Notes under the pieces: generated by a model
Told to the model about the DNA's origin: nothing
Seen by the model: the letters and a program-made list of their open reading frames with translations, nothing else
Databases searched by the model: none
In this document: positions 1 to 8,996 of the stretch, one piece after another
Layout: the number at the start of each line of letters is the position of its first letter
How positions within the stretch are numbered: position 1 is the stretch's first letter
Assembly: GCA_001313365.1 (NCBI GenBank)
Contig: BBFS01000041.1
Span: 1 to 40,650, forward strand
DNA from: Paenarthrobacter nitroguajacolicus JCM 14115
GTDB lineage: Bacteria; Actinomycetota; Actinomycetes; Actinomycetales; Micrococcaceae
DNA: 40,650 nt
Direction of reading: 5' to 3'
Translations under genes and position numbers: made by a program

Positions 1-34
1 CTCAAAACGGCATTAACTGCTACTTAGTTGGGAG
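1..34. repeat. Right half of an intergenic hairpin repeat, cut by the window edge
   Basis: The bases tcaaaacg, a variable stretch ending ctgctac, then tagttggg match the right arm of the complete hairpins at 3973-4038 and 15693-15760. The left arm would lie before base 1. The element sits just after the stop codon of the minus-strand response regulator, so it probably acts as that operon's terminator. The partner arm cannot be seen here. Confidence 0.6.
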
Positions 35-693
35 TTAGCGCCCGCGGATGACCCTGCGCTGCGTCGCTACGGCAATGGCCGCCGTTCGGTTGTCGACGCC
101 CAGCTTCGAGTAGATGTGCACCAAGTGCGTCTTCACCGTGGCCTCGGAAATGAAGAGCTGCTTGGCCATGACACGGTTGCTCATGCCCGTCGCCAAGAGC
201 TCCAACAGCTGGACTTCCCGGGCACTCAGGGCGGGCGAAGGATTCCGGATGCGGCCCATGAGCCGCGCCGCAACTTCGGGTGCCAGCGCGGTTTGCCCGG
301 CAGCAGCGGACAAAACGGCTTGTCTAATTTGATCCGGCGGCGCGTCTTTCAACATGTAGCCGCTGGCACCGGCCTCCACCGCCGCGAGGATGTCGGCGTC
401 GGTGTCGTAAGTCGTCAGAATCAGCACAGGCGGCGGGGGGGAGTCCCAGCCTCGCCGGCCTTGATTTTTTCCGTGGCTGTCACACCGTCCATGCCGCTGC
501 CCATTTGCAGGTCCATGAGCACCAGGTCTACGGGCTCGCCAAGAGTGTGCAGCTTGCTGAGTTCCACCAGGGCGGCGTCACCATCCGCCGCTTCGGCCAC
601 CACCGTGACACCCGGAAAGTCGGCGAGCATGGCCCGCAGCCCCGCCCGAACCACCGGATGGTCATCCACTAGCAAGACACGGATATCACTCAC
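35..693 (-). CDS. NarL/LuxR-family two-component response regulator
   Basis: DNA-binding response regulator paired with the adjacent histidine kinase. The N-terminal receiver domain shows the acidic pair in VLLVDDHPVVRAGL and the phospho-acceptor Asp at about residue 61 in LVLMDLQMG. The C-terminal half carries a LuxR helix-turn-helix: LSAREVQLLELLATGMSN followed by ISEATVKTHLVHIYSKL. Total about 217 residues, usual for NarL-type regulators. The start is GTG at 693, overlapping the kinase stop as GTGA, which indicates translational coupling. The frame breaks near 430-440 in a run of seven G, between TPP and LILTTYD; both halves align with one continuous regulator, so a sequence error is likely. 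The stop is directly next to the hairpin at 1-34. Confidence 0.9.
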
Positions 694-1971
694 GCAGCAC
701 CTTCATCCGCCGGCAGCGGCACGCGAATCGCAACCACTGTTCCTTCACCGGGTGCCGACTCGATCTCCAAGCGCCCGTCCAGCGCGGCCAGCCGTTCCCG
801 CAAACTCTGAAGCCCGACGCCGGTCCCGTCGCCACGCGCTGGGCCCACCGCCGTCGACGGTTCGAAACCAACGCCGTCGTCGAAAACGTCCAAGGTCACC
901 TCATCGCCAAGGAAGGACAGGGTCACGACGGCGGCCCGCGCGTGGGCGTGAGCCCATACGTTCGCGAGGGAAGCCTGGGCGGCCCGGAGCAGGGTGGTCT
1001 GGTACGTGTTCGGCAGTTCCACAGGCGTACCCACCAGCTCGAAGCGGCAGCGCAGCGCGGAACCCCGCGCAGCGGCCTCCGTTTCCGTTTTCCCACAGAG
1101 TCGGCGGAGGGTGTCGACGAGTCCTGACTCCTCAAGGTCCGGCGAACGCAGGCCGCGAACAAAGCTGCGCGCTTCAGCCAAATTGGCCGACGCCGTGTCC
1201 TGTACCGTCCGCAACCGCTCCTTGGCAGCAGTCGCGTCGCCATCGTCCAAGGCTCTCTCTGCGGATCTTCCCATCAAGACGATGCTGGAGAAACCCTGGC
1301 CAATGTGTCGTGGATTTCCCGGGCGAGCCTTTCACGTTCAGCCAGCATCCCGGCGTCGTGCTGGGTTCGGGCAAGTTCCGCTCGTGTTCTGCGGAGTTCG
1401 TCAGCAACAGTGCGCTGGTTTTCGGCTTCGAGGAACAGTGCCCGGTACGCCAGCCCCCGTGACCACCGCGAACACGGCCCCGAACACCGGTCCCAGGATC
1501 ATCGCAAGCTGCAGGCCGCCGTCGGATGCTCCCCGGCTGTGGAACCACAGCGTGCCCACCAGAAGGGCAGTGCTCAGACCAATCGCGGGCAAGGCGAGTC
1601 CGCGGGGGGGAGCAGGTGCAGTTGCAGGAAGAACAGAGGGAAGCCACCCATGCGAAGTCGCTGCTGACCAGGAGGAGCAGCAGCCACACAAGCATCACCG
1701 CGCCCAGCCACCAGCGTGCGTAAGGCGTGGGATTGAAGCGCGTTGCGTCGCTTGCATGACGCTTTTCCAGAAGCGTGCCACTGAGGTACACCAGCGCCAG
1801 CAGGGCCGAAAGCCCCAGTCCAGCGGCCACAGCCAGAACCGACGGTGCGCCGCTGGTTCCCATTCCCGTCACCAAACGGACAACGGCCACAAGTAACAGA
1901 ACCGCGAAACCGACATGCAGGCTCACACGCAGCACGCGGAGTATTGTGGCGGCGCCAGCGGGAGACTGCAT
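690..1971 (-). CDS. Sensor histidine kinase (HisKA_3 / NarX-LiaS type), frameshifted
   Basis: Membrane sensor kinase that would phosphorylate the adjacent response regulator. The N-terminal part, from the ATG at 1971, holds several hydrophobic helices (VGFAVLLLVAVVRLVTG, WWLGAVMLVWLLLLLVS, LQLAMILGPVFGAVFAV). A dimerisation helix carries the HisKA_3 motif REIHDTLAQGFSSIV with the phospho-accepting His. The C-terminus is a HATPase_c domain with DVFDDGVGFEP and a GVGLQSLRERLAAL segment. The frame breaks near 1298 (one C missing in GCCCAG), near 1440 and near 1600-1660, where G runs are long. Each break joins in another frame to the expected continuation, so one gene of about 425 residues is inferred. 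The signal sensed cannot be read from the sequence. Confidence 0.82.
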
Positions 1972-2168
1972 GCATCCCAGCGTATCCCCGACATTCCTCG
2001 GAGAACCCGCGTTCCGTCCCCTAAAGCCGGAATCAACCATTCGGTTGATCGTCAGCTCAACCCCACGATGCCAGCCAATCCATCCGGCTCCCGATGTCCC
2101 TTCCACGCATCGCCGGAAGAGTTGATATGGACGGGACCAACCCCCCCGCAATGAACCGAAGGAATCCG
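1972..2168. promoter_or_regulatory. Divergent intergenic region between the two-component genes and the ABC transporter
   Basis: This spacer of about 200 bases must hold the promoters of the minus-strand kinase operon and the plus-strand permease operon. The only clear element is the ribosome binding site AAGGA at 2159-2163, six bases before the permease ATG at 2169, which decides that start. I see no convincing -35/-10 pair. Divergence raises the possibility that the response regulator controls the transporter, which is inference. Confidence 0.35.
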
Positions 2169-3251
2169 ATGTTTCTTGCCATCCGCGACATTCGTTTCGC
2201 CAAGGGCCGTTTTGCGCTCATGGCCAGCGTCGTCGCCCTGATCACCTTGTTGCTCGTCATGCTTTCCGGGCTTACGGCGGGCTTGGGCAACCAGTCGACG
2301 TCGGCCATTGGGGCCCTGCCCGTTCAGCAGATCGTCTTCGGCGCACCTACCGGCGGGGAGCCAAAGGCGTCCTTCACAGAATCGGAAGTTTCCTCCGCTC
2401 AGCTGGAAACGTGGAGGGACCAGCCGGCGTTACTTCGGCGCAGGCACTCGGAATCAGCCAAAGCCGTGTGCTGTCGCTAGGGGACGGTGGCGCACCGGGC
2501 GGTACAGCGAACACCGCCGTCTTTGGTGGGGGCAGGGGCTCCGGCAGCTGTGGAGGACGGGACGGTGGTGATTGGCGAAACACTGGCAAAGGAGCTCTCG
2601 CTGGAGGCCGGCGGCCGGGTCCAGGTGGGCCGGACAGACCTTACCGTGGCCGACATTGTGGAGGACCAGTGGTACTCCCACACCGGAGTGGTCTGGACGA
2701 CGCTCGACACGTGGCGGACCATCGCCCACGCGGCCCCCGGGACAGCGACTGTTATCACCGCAACTTACGACGCCGGATCTTCCGTGGACCTCGACGCCGC
2801 CAACGCCGCGGCTGGCACCGTCAGCTCGGATCCCGTGGGCTCCTTCCAAGCTTTGGCCTCGTACAAGAGTGAAAACGGGTCACTCATGCTCATGCAGGCA
2901 TTCCTCTACGGGATCTCAGCCTTGGTGATCGTCGCCTTCCTGACCGTATGGACCGTGCAACGCACACGAGACATAGCCGTACTCAAAGCCATGGGAGCTT
3001 CATCCGGCTACGTGCTGCGGGATGCCCTCGCCCAAGCCGCCCTGGTCCTGCTGATCGGCGCCGGCGTGGGCGGACTGATTGGCGTGGCAGGCGGATTCTT
3101 CGCGGCTCAAGCGGCCCCCTTCCTCATCACGCCTATGACCACGCTGGTTCCCATCGCAGGGATCGTCCTCCTGGGTTTGGCAGGGGGGGCTGTCCTGAAT
3201 GTCAGAAACGTCACCAAGGTCGATCCACTGCTGGCCCTCGGCGGCAACTAA
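2169..3251 (+). CDS. ABC transporter permease, FtsX/MacB-type
   Basis: Integral membrane permease of about 360 residues that would pair with the ATPase encoded next. A first transmembrane helix (FALMASVVALITLLLVML) is followed by a long extracytoplasmic region and then three C-terminal helices: FLYGISALVIVAFLTVW, AALVLLIGAGVGGLIGV and LVPIAGIVLLGLAGGA. The cytoplasmic loop TRDIAVLKAMGAS is the typical coupling segment of FtsX-like permeases. The ATG at 2169 is preceded by AAGGA. The frame breaks near 2425 and near 2525-2535 (G runs); all three pieces together give a continuous family member. Family knowledge: such permeases with one ATPase act in lipoprotein or peptide handling, drug efflux or envelope stress. 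The substrate is unknown. Confidence 0.82.
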
Positions 3252-3275
3252 TACATTCCCAGAAAGGCATGCATC

Positions 3276-3981
3276 ATGACTCCGGCACTGAACCTGAACA
3301 ACGTCTCCCTCGAATACCCTGACGGCAGTTCCACCTTAAGGCATTGGACGCCGTCAACCTCAGCATCCGCAGGGGTGAATTCCTCTCCCTCGTGGGTCCT
3401 TCCGGATCCGGAAAATCCTCCTTGCTGGCCGTCGCCGCGACTCTCATCAAACCTACGGCGGGGGCTGGTCATCATCGACGGACAGGATGTGTCGGCCCTT
3501 TCGGAGGCCGAATGCACAGCCCTTCGCCGGGACAAGGTGGGCATCATCTTCCAGCAGGCCAACTTGCTGCCCTCACTGACCGCCGTCGAGCAGTTGCTGA
3601 TCCGCGAACATCTGCGGGGGGGAAAGCCTGTACGCGACGAACGCGAGAAGGCGGCGGAACTACTGAACGTCGTCGGGCTGTCCGGGGGTGGCACACAAGA
3701 GGCCACACCAGCTGTCCGGAGGCCAACGTCAAAGGGTGAACATTGCGAGGGCCCTCATGGGAAGCCCAACGGTTCTTCTCGTCGATGAACCAACGGCCGC
3801 GCTGGACCACGAACGCAGCGAATCGATCGTCCGGCTACTCCGGCAGGTCACGGATGAATTCCAGACGGCCACCGTCATGGTCACTCACGACACAGAGTTC
3901 CTGCCTCTCACCGACGCCGTGACCACGATGCGTGATGGACGAATCAGCCGTGCGCTGGTCCCGTCCGCGCAGCCCAACTAG
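3276..3981 (+). CDS. ABC transporter ATP-binding protein (LolD/MacB-like)
   Basis: Cytoplasmic ATPase that powers the preceding permease; the genes are 24 bases apart with a GAAAGG ribosome binding site, so they form one operon. Visible motifs are Walker [10 protein letters not shown] (about residue 40), the Q-loop in [12 protein letters not shown], the signature LSGGQRQRV, Walker [13 protein letters not shown] and the switch His in MVTHD. The length of about 230 residues is standard for this class. Frame breaks occur near 3340, 3465 and 3690, the last two at G runs of five; conserved text continues across each in another frame. The C-terminus PN plus the stop is encoded by the left arm of the hairpin repeat. 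Confidence 0.87.
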
Positions 3982-4038
3982 GTCGCAGCAGAGCGCGTTT
4001 TGACGGCTCAAAACGCGCTCTGCTGCGACTCAGTTGGG
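3973..4038. repeat. Complete intergenic hairpin repeat, probable bidirectional terminator
   Basis: A 22-base perfect inverted repeat (3982-4003 with 4008-4029, loop cggc) is extended by outer arms cccaac (3973-3978) and gttggg (4033-4038). It lies between two convergent genes, and its outer arms contain both stop codons: cccaactag ends the ATPase and, on the other strand, cccaactga ends the HxlR gene. The inner arm ends in cgttttga. It is related to the elements at 1-34 and 15693-15760. A role in stopping transcription from both sides is inferred from position and structure. Confidence 0.8.
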
Positions 4039-4432
4039 GGGGGAGCCGAGGAGGGCCTCGTCCTGCGCTTCGTCGTAGGCGTCACGGGCTTCGAGAATGC
4101 TGGGCACATGACTCTCCGCCCAGTAGCGCAACATGGTGAGCGGCTGCAGCAGGGACTCGCCTAAAGCTGTCAGCTCATACTCCACCCGTGGCGGTACCTG
4201 CGCGTAGACGGTACGGGTAATCAGGCCGTCGCGTTCCAGGGCGCGCAGGGTTTGCGTCAGGACCTTGGGAGTAACTACGTTCACCATTTTGCGCAGTTCC
4301 GAAAAGCGGACCGGCCCGTCACCGAGCACTTGAATCACCAACGAAGCCCATTTATCGCCGATGCGTTGGAAGACCACCCGCGAAGGACAGTTGGGGGTCG
4401 AGGATATTTGCCGGGAGGTCGTTAGTATCCAA
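4030..4432 (-). CDS. HxlR-family winged-helix transcriptional regulator
   Basis: Small DNA-binding repressor or activator of about 133 residues. The HxlR core is clear: DPNCPSR then VVFQRIGDKWASLVI, FSELRKMV, the recognition helix VTPKVLTQTLRALERDGLI and the wing VPPRVEYELTALG. Family knowledge: members often have a Cys near the N-terminus that senses electrophiles or oxidants; the Cys of NCPSR fits. A frameshift at the five-C run near 4395 separates the N-terminal 15 residues from the rest. The start is uncertain: a TTG at 4432 is in frame with TNDLPANIL and no better start is visible. It is divergent from the oxidoreductase at 4517, the usual arrangement for an HxlR regulator and its target. 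Confidence 0.87.
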
Positions 4433-4500
4433 AAGGTAACTCAGTTCCTTTGAAGCTATCAGTATCCGCTGGATACCGTTGGGGTTATTGCAAGGATACC
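4424..4500. promoter_or_regulatory. Probable HxlR operator with GTATCC/GGATAC inverted repeats
   Basis: The perfect palindrome GTATCC-gct-GGATAC lies at 4462-4476. A further GTATCC is at 4425-4430 and a further GGATAC at 4494-4499, giving two nested inverted repeats centred between the HxlR gene and the oxidoreductase. Family knowledge: HxlR proteins bind such short palindromes between themselves and their targets. The binding itself is inferred. Confidence 0.6.
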
Positions 4501-4516
4501 AACCTCAAGGAGAGCT

Positions 4517-5123
4517 ATGAAAATCGCAGTCTACGGCGCAACCGGTATGGTCGGCAGCCAGATCGTCAACGAATCCATCACCCGCGGCCATGAGTCACAG
4601 CCATCTCCCGCAAGGGTGCAGAGGTTCCCGGTGCCGCTGCCCAGGCAGCTGATCTGGCTGACGCCCAGGCCTTCGTCTCCATCGCCAAGGATCACGACGT
4701 CGTTGTGCTGGCTACGGGTCCCAGCCGCACCGGCGGCGACCACGGCGAGTGGCTCGACGCGATGGCTTCCGCCTACAGCAATGCCGAGGGAACCCGCCTC
4801 ATGATCGTCGGCGGGGCCGGCACCTTGGAGATCGACGGCGTGCGCCTGCTCGATTCGCCCGATTTCCCCCCCGAGCCTACAAGGCAGAGGCCAGCACCGC
4901 AGCCAAGGCCTTCGAAGCCGTGAAGCAGACCCCGGAGACCATCGACTGGACCGTCTTGGCTCCCGCTCCCGTCATCCAGCCGGGTGAGCGCACCGGTGAA
5001 TACACGGTTGCCAAGGATTCACCGGCCGGCAACAGCATCTCCACGCAGGACTACGCAGTAGCCATGCTGGACGAGATCGAGAGCCCGGCGCACCGCCGCG
5101 CCCGCTTCACCGCCGCCAACTAA
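4517..5123 (+). CDS. NAD(P)H-binding oxidoreductase of the atypical SDR / NmrA-like family
   Basis: Cytoplasmic protein of about 200 residues beginning with the nucleotide-binding motif MKIAVYGATGMVGSQIV (GxxGxxG). Further SDR-like segments are KDHDVVVLATGP, TRLMIVGGAGTLEI and DWTVLAPAPVIQPGERTG; ISTQDYAVAMLDEIE is the usual C-terminal segment. A typical family member lacks the classical catalytic Tyr-Lys pair, and I see none. The ribosome binding site aaggag is eight bases before the ATG at 4517. Frame breaks occur near 4595 (a missing G after CATGAG) and near 4866 (long C run). The divergent HxlR gene suggests induction by the compound sensed by that regulator. Substrate unknown. Confidence 0.83.
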
Positions 5124-5130
5124 CGAGCCG

Positions 5131-6585
5131 CTACAGTCCGACGCCGAGCCCGGTACTCGCATCTTGAATATGTCCTTCAGGGCATACCTCGCCGCGTGGT
5201 ACCCGGGCATTCCCGTAACCCCCCGGACCAGGCGGCGTTGACGAGGAACACAGATACACGCCCTCCATCGGCGTTCGCCAGGGCACGTTGGACACAACCG
5301 GCCGTTGCACCAGACCACGCAGGTCCAACAGTCCTGCACTGAAGTCACCACCAACATAGTTCTCGTTGTACGCGGACAGTTCCGCCGCCGTCGTGGTCTT
5401 TGACGCCACCACAACATCCCGGAAGCCTGGTGCGTACCGCTCGATGCGCGCTATGACAGCTTCGGCCATGTCCACCTTGGAGTTGGCGGGGGGACGTGGC
5501 AATAAGACCATAAAACGTGACGACCTTCCGGAGCCCGCGTCGAATCCACCGCGGATGGCTGGGACACCAGGACATAGGGTTCCGTTGGATGTTTGCCCAT
5601 GTCCACCAGGTTCTCGGACTCTGCCATTGCCCGCCGTGAACCGCCAACGTGGACAGTCCCTGCCTTCGCCAATCCGGAATCACGCCAAGGAACAGGGCCG
5701 GACAGGATGAAGTCCACCTTGCACGCTGCATTCCCGAAGCGGAATGCTTCAAGTGCGCGACGGTAACGGTCGGGAACTTCCGAGCCACCCAAGCGCGCCA
5801 GAGTTGGCGGGGCAACATCCAGCAGGATGGCCTTCGCCGGCCGGACCTGATCCAGCGAACCCACGCGTTCGCCCACATGGATGGTGCCGCCGTGAGCAGT
5901 AAGATCGTCAGCCATGGCCCGGGCAATGGACATGGAGCCGCCAACAGGTATCACCCAACCGCCCGCGTGGGCCAGAGTGCTGAGCAACAGCCCGGCACCC
6001 GTTGAGCTAAGGGACGGCTGAGATCCAAGGGCATGCGACATCACACCCGTCAGCAGCGCAGGGGGCGGCTTCTTCGCGGAATCGGCGCATCCAGATCGGG
6101 GTCCCCCCCTGATCCAGGGTCGCCAGCCCAAACCTGACTGCCGCCAGAGGATCCTTTGGAATGCGCAGAAGTTGGTTGGACGTAAATTCCACAACCCCCC
6201 CGTCCACCCGCTCCAGCAACGGCTGCATCAGGCGTCGGTAAGCGGGTCCATCGACACCCAGCTCCTGCACCGTCCGATCCAGGGATTGGTAGGCCAAGGC
6301 CGCACCGCCGATGTCCAACGGCGTACCGTGCTGGACCTCCGGCACCCTCAGGTCCACGCGCTGCGACAGCTCGAAAGCGCGGAAAAAGGGCGACGCAACA
6401 GCCATCGGATGCACGGCGGAGCACACGTCGTAGAGGTAGCCGGGTTCAATCAACTCACTGGTCCGGGACCCACCACCGATCGCATCGGCTGCTTCGTAGA
6501 GATGGACACTCAGGCCCGCACGGGCCATAACCACTGCGGCGGTCAGGCCATTAGGACCGGCGCCGACGACGGCGACATCAACCAT
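5131..6585 (-). CDS. FAD-dependent oxidoreductase, phytoene desaturase-like
   Basis: Flavoenzyme of about 480 residues. The N-terminal Rossmann motif VAVVGAGPNGLTAAVV and YEAADAIGGGSRT bind the FAD adenosine. The middle part has the GGWVIPVGGSMSIARAMADD segment and HVGERV typical of CrtI-like/amine-oxidase folds, and the C-terminal FAD motif is degraded by a frameshift around GPGVTGMPGYHAARYALKD. Start ATG at 6585 is set by GGAGG eight bases upstream. Breaks lie near 6070-6110, 5490 (G run), 5220 and near the end, where the true C-terminus most likely finishes at 5131. Although related to carotenoid desaturases, no carotenoid gene lies nearby, so the substrate is open. The downstream end of the GT87 gene overlaps this start by eight bases, implying one operon. 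Confidence 0.8.
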
Positions 6586-8093
6586 CGCTGTTTACCTCCG
6601 TACGCTGGGATGCTTTGGGGTCGGTAGTCTCCACCGTAGCCCGAGGACGCCACGGCAGCACTGACCGGGAGGGGCGGAAAGCGTCGAGCCTCAGCCAGTC
6701 CCGGGCACCGTCGAATCGTCCACCATGGGGGATCGTCCTCGCCATACGCGCGTAGTGGATCCTGGGCAGGGTCCCAAATATCGATGGCCACCCGCACCAT
6801 GAGATATGCCGTTGCAACCATATGTAAACCCACGGCCAGCACGTAGTAGGACATATCAATGTTGTGCTGGACGGATCCGCCACTGGTCGTTTGGCCCAGA
6901 TACATCCAGACGGCGGCCCAGTGCAGCCCTTCTGCGGCTTGCCAGATGAGGAAGTCGCGCCAGCGGGGCCGGGCCAGAGCGAGGAGCGGTATGAGCCAGA
7001 TGACGAACTGGGGGCGAGTAGACCTTGTTGGTAAGGATGAATGCGGCAACAATCAGGAAGCCGAGTTGGGCCAGACGGGGTCGCCGTGGAGCACATAAGG
7101 CCAAAGCACCGATAAGTACGCACGCCAGGACGAACAGGAACAGTGTCATGGAATTGATGGCTGCGCCGTCAATCTGCACCCAACGGACCTGTCCGCCACG
7201 AGGTTGTACGCAAACCAAGGTGAGCTGTACCCGGCAGGGCGATCCTGCTGAATTCAAAGAAGTATCGCCAGCCCGAAGGGTTCATCGCTGCGATGGGCAA
7301 GTTCACCGCCAGCCAGGATGCTGCGGCCGCACCGGCTGTGATGAAGAAGGCACGCAACTTCCCGGTTCGGAGGCCAACAGCAACACGGCACCGAGTATGA
7401 GGCCGGGTACAGCTTGGTGGCAGCTCCCAGACCGATGACCACTCCAGCCAGGATCAGCTTGTCCCTGGAGAACAGGTACATGCCCAGAGCCAGCAGCCCC
7501 ACAGCCCACATGTCCCAGTTGATGAACCCGGCCAGGATGATCCCGGGTGCTACGGCCACCATGGCTGCGTCCCAAGGGCGGCGCCTGTTGATCCTGGCGG
7601 TCAGGAGGACGGTAACGATCCAAATCGCGACGATCAGTGTTGCGTTGACATCGAAGTAACCCAGGATGCGTTCGTTCCCCATGCCTTGGCCGGGCACCAG
7701 AAAAGCTGTCACGCCGGCGATGATGCCCATGAGCACTGGATACTCGAACAGGCTGCCTTGGGTGAAGAAGGGAAATATGCCCTCACCGAGACCGCGGTTC
7801 CGGAAGAGCTCAGGGAAGTCCGAATAGCAGGTCGCGTAGAACTGGCCGGGAGTCTCCCAGCCACGGACGCGGCAGTAATCCTTTGCGATTACGGCGAGCA
7901 GTGCAGCCACAACGGTGAGGATTATCAGGACCCGTTCCACAGTGAACGGGCCGGGTGAAATCTTCCCTGGCGACGAATGCTTGCCCAAGGGTCCGCCCAC
8001 GAGTTCCGTGAAGTTGCGAAGCAGGGCGTCGCTGCGGCTGGGAACCACAAAGCGGGCACGTTTTTGCAGCCGGTGAGGCTTCGTCTCCTGCAT
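6578..8093 (-). CDS. GT87-family polyprenyl-phosphate-dependent glycosyltransferase (DUF2029), membrane
   Basis: Polytopic membrane protein of about 500 residues. Many hydrophobic helices can be read, for example VLIILTVVAALLAVIA, LVIAIWIVTVLLTARI with small differences, and FLFVLACVLIGALALCA. Characteristic GT87 segments are LFEYPVLMGI, FINWDMWAVGLLALGMYLFS and GAATKLYPALILG, followed by NKVYSPQFVIWLIPLLAL. Family knowledge: GT87 enzymes transfer sugars from polyprenyl phosphate donors to lipoglycans or arabinogalactan at the outer face of the membrane. Start ATG at 8093; breaks near 7380, 7260 and 7020, and the C-terminal frame ends at 6578 inside the next start codon. The exact acceptor is not deducible. 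Confidence 0.77.
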
Positions 8094-8144
8094 GCGATCG
8101 AGCTTACAGTCCTGCGACGTGCACGAGGTCAGAGCTTCATGGGA

Positions 8145-8184
8145 TTAAAAGGGGAGGAGCCCACGCGTAGCCGCGTGGGCTCCT
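8145..8184 (-). terminator. Rho-independent terminator after the small protein gene
   Basis: A 13-base perfect inverted repeat (8155-8167 with 8172-8184, loop of four) reads aggagcccacgcg in its left arm. On the minus strand the hairpin is followed by ccccttttaat, a T-containing tract. It lies 55 bases after the stop of the minus-strand small protein gene at 8240, so it most likely ends that transcript before the GT87 gene. Confidence 0.75.
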
Positions 8185-8239
8185 TGAGGTTCAGCATGAA
8201 TGTGTGGCATCTGAACTCCTTCTTGCTGGCTGAAGGGAA

Positions 8240-8383
8240 TCAGCGGATGAGTCCCATCTGGTGCAGGACAACGTAGACGTCTTCACGGCGCTGGTCGAGC
8301 AGCTGGCCGTTGAACAAAGTGCGGTCCTTGGGAGCATCGGTGCTCTTGTAGAAACGCATGTCTTCGGGGGGGCGTTTGCGCAT
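8240..8383 (-). CDS. Small conserved-looking basic protein of 47 residues, unknown function
   Basis: An uninterrupted frame from ATG 8383 to TGA at 8240-8242. The protein begins MRKRPPEDMRFYKSTDAP, continues KDRTLFNGQLLDQRREDVYV and ends VVLHQMGLIR. It has no membrane helix or signal peptide and is rich in charged residues. A textbook AAAGGAGGTGA ribosome binding site precedes the start and a terminator hairpin follows, so it looks like a complete monocistronic gene. The PP in RKRPPED comes from a run of seven C; as elsewhere in this window the true run is probably four, giving RKRPED and 46 residues. I do not recognise the family. Confidence 0.72.
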   Translation of the reverse strand: MRKRPPEDMRFYKSTDAPKDRTLFNGQLLDQRREDVYVVLHQMGLIR

Positions 8384-8386
8384 GGT

Positions 8387-8397
8387 TCACCTCCTTT
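8387..8397 (-). promoter_or_regulatory. Perfect ribosome binding site for the small protein gene
   Basis: On the minus strand AAAGGAGGTGA ends three bases before the ATG at 8383; the AGGAGG core is seven bases from it. It is fully complementary to the 3' end of 16S rRNA, stronger than any other in the window, and is the main reason to believe the short gene. Confidence 0.75.
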
Positions 8398-8996
8398 CGT
8401 CAAAGAAATACCGGCATTTAGGCGCGACAATTAAGGCCAAATGAATTCAAAAGAAATCAAGGGCCAAAAGGGCATAAATAGCCGAGGCTAATAAGGGGGG
8501 GATTTGCGGACCGAATCGGGAAAGCCCAAATCGCCGTGCAATAGCGCGTGCTTCCAGCAGTCGACCCAACAAGAAGCTGGTTCCGAACTATGGGGGGGAA
8601 ACTGCGCACCCGCGGCATGCTGCGTGGGTCCGCGCCTACAACTGACTACTCAGCCATCCAAAGAGAGGAGGCCGTCAGGAACACCGCCGGCAAACAAGCC
8701 GGTCCGGTGGTTCAGGAGTGGGTCAGAGAGCAAAAATGGCGCGCGTCATCAGCAGAGGCCGGGGGGGTAGCAGTGACGGTCAACTTCCGTCCGCTAGTCA
8801 AAGTAATCATTTTTCCCAACCTCCTTTTCTGGCTGATAAGCAGCCTGCTGTGGCATTGTCCCGGCTGACTGAACCAGGGAATGCGCGCCTTGTTCCCGGC
8901 GGGTCGCTCTGGGAACAAGATATAAGCTACCTCATGAAGAAGGAGTTTGACCAGCGAAATTAGCTAATTCGCTAAAACTTTTTCTAAATTCTTGTT
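8398..8996. other. Intergenic region without a recognisable gene
   Basis: About 600 bases between the small protein gene and the histidine phosphatase. No open frame shows family motifs or a sensible ribosome binding site. A hairpin with a nine-base perfect stem lies at 8889-8897 and 8911-8919 (cttgttccc with gggaacaag). An AT-rich end (8955-9000) contains the near-palindrome agcgaaatt-agct-aattcgct at 8953-8973, possibly a regulator site or part of a terminator. The first part should hold the promoter of the small protein gene. Confidence 0.5.

Noticed and set aside
116..1462. A 448-codon plus-strand open frame over the two-component genes
   Set aside because: It is antisense to the response regulator and histidine kinase, which have clear motifs. 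The translation is Arg/Ser/Pro-rich noise.
8718..8963. An 81-codon plus-strand frame starting within the intergenic region before the histidine phosphatase
   Set aside because: No ribosome binding site, no family motif, and it contains a seven-G run that makes the frame unreliable.
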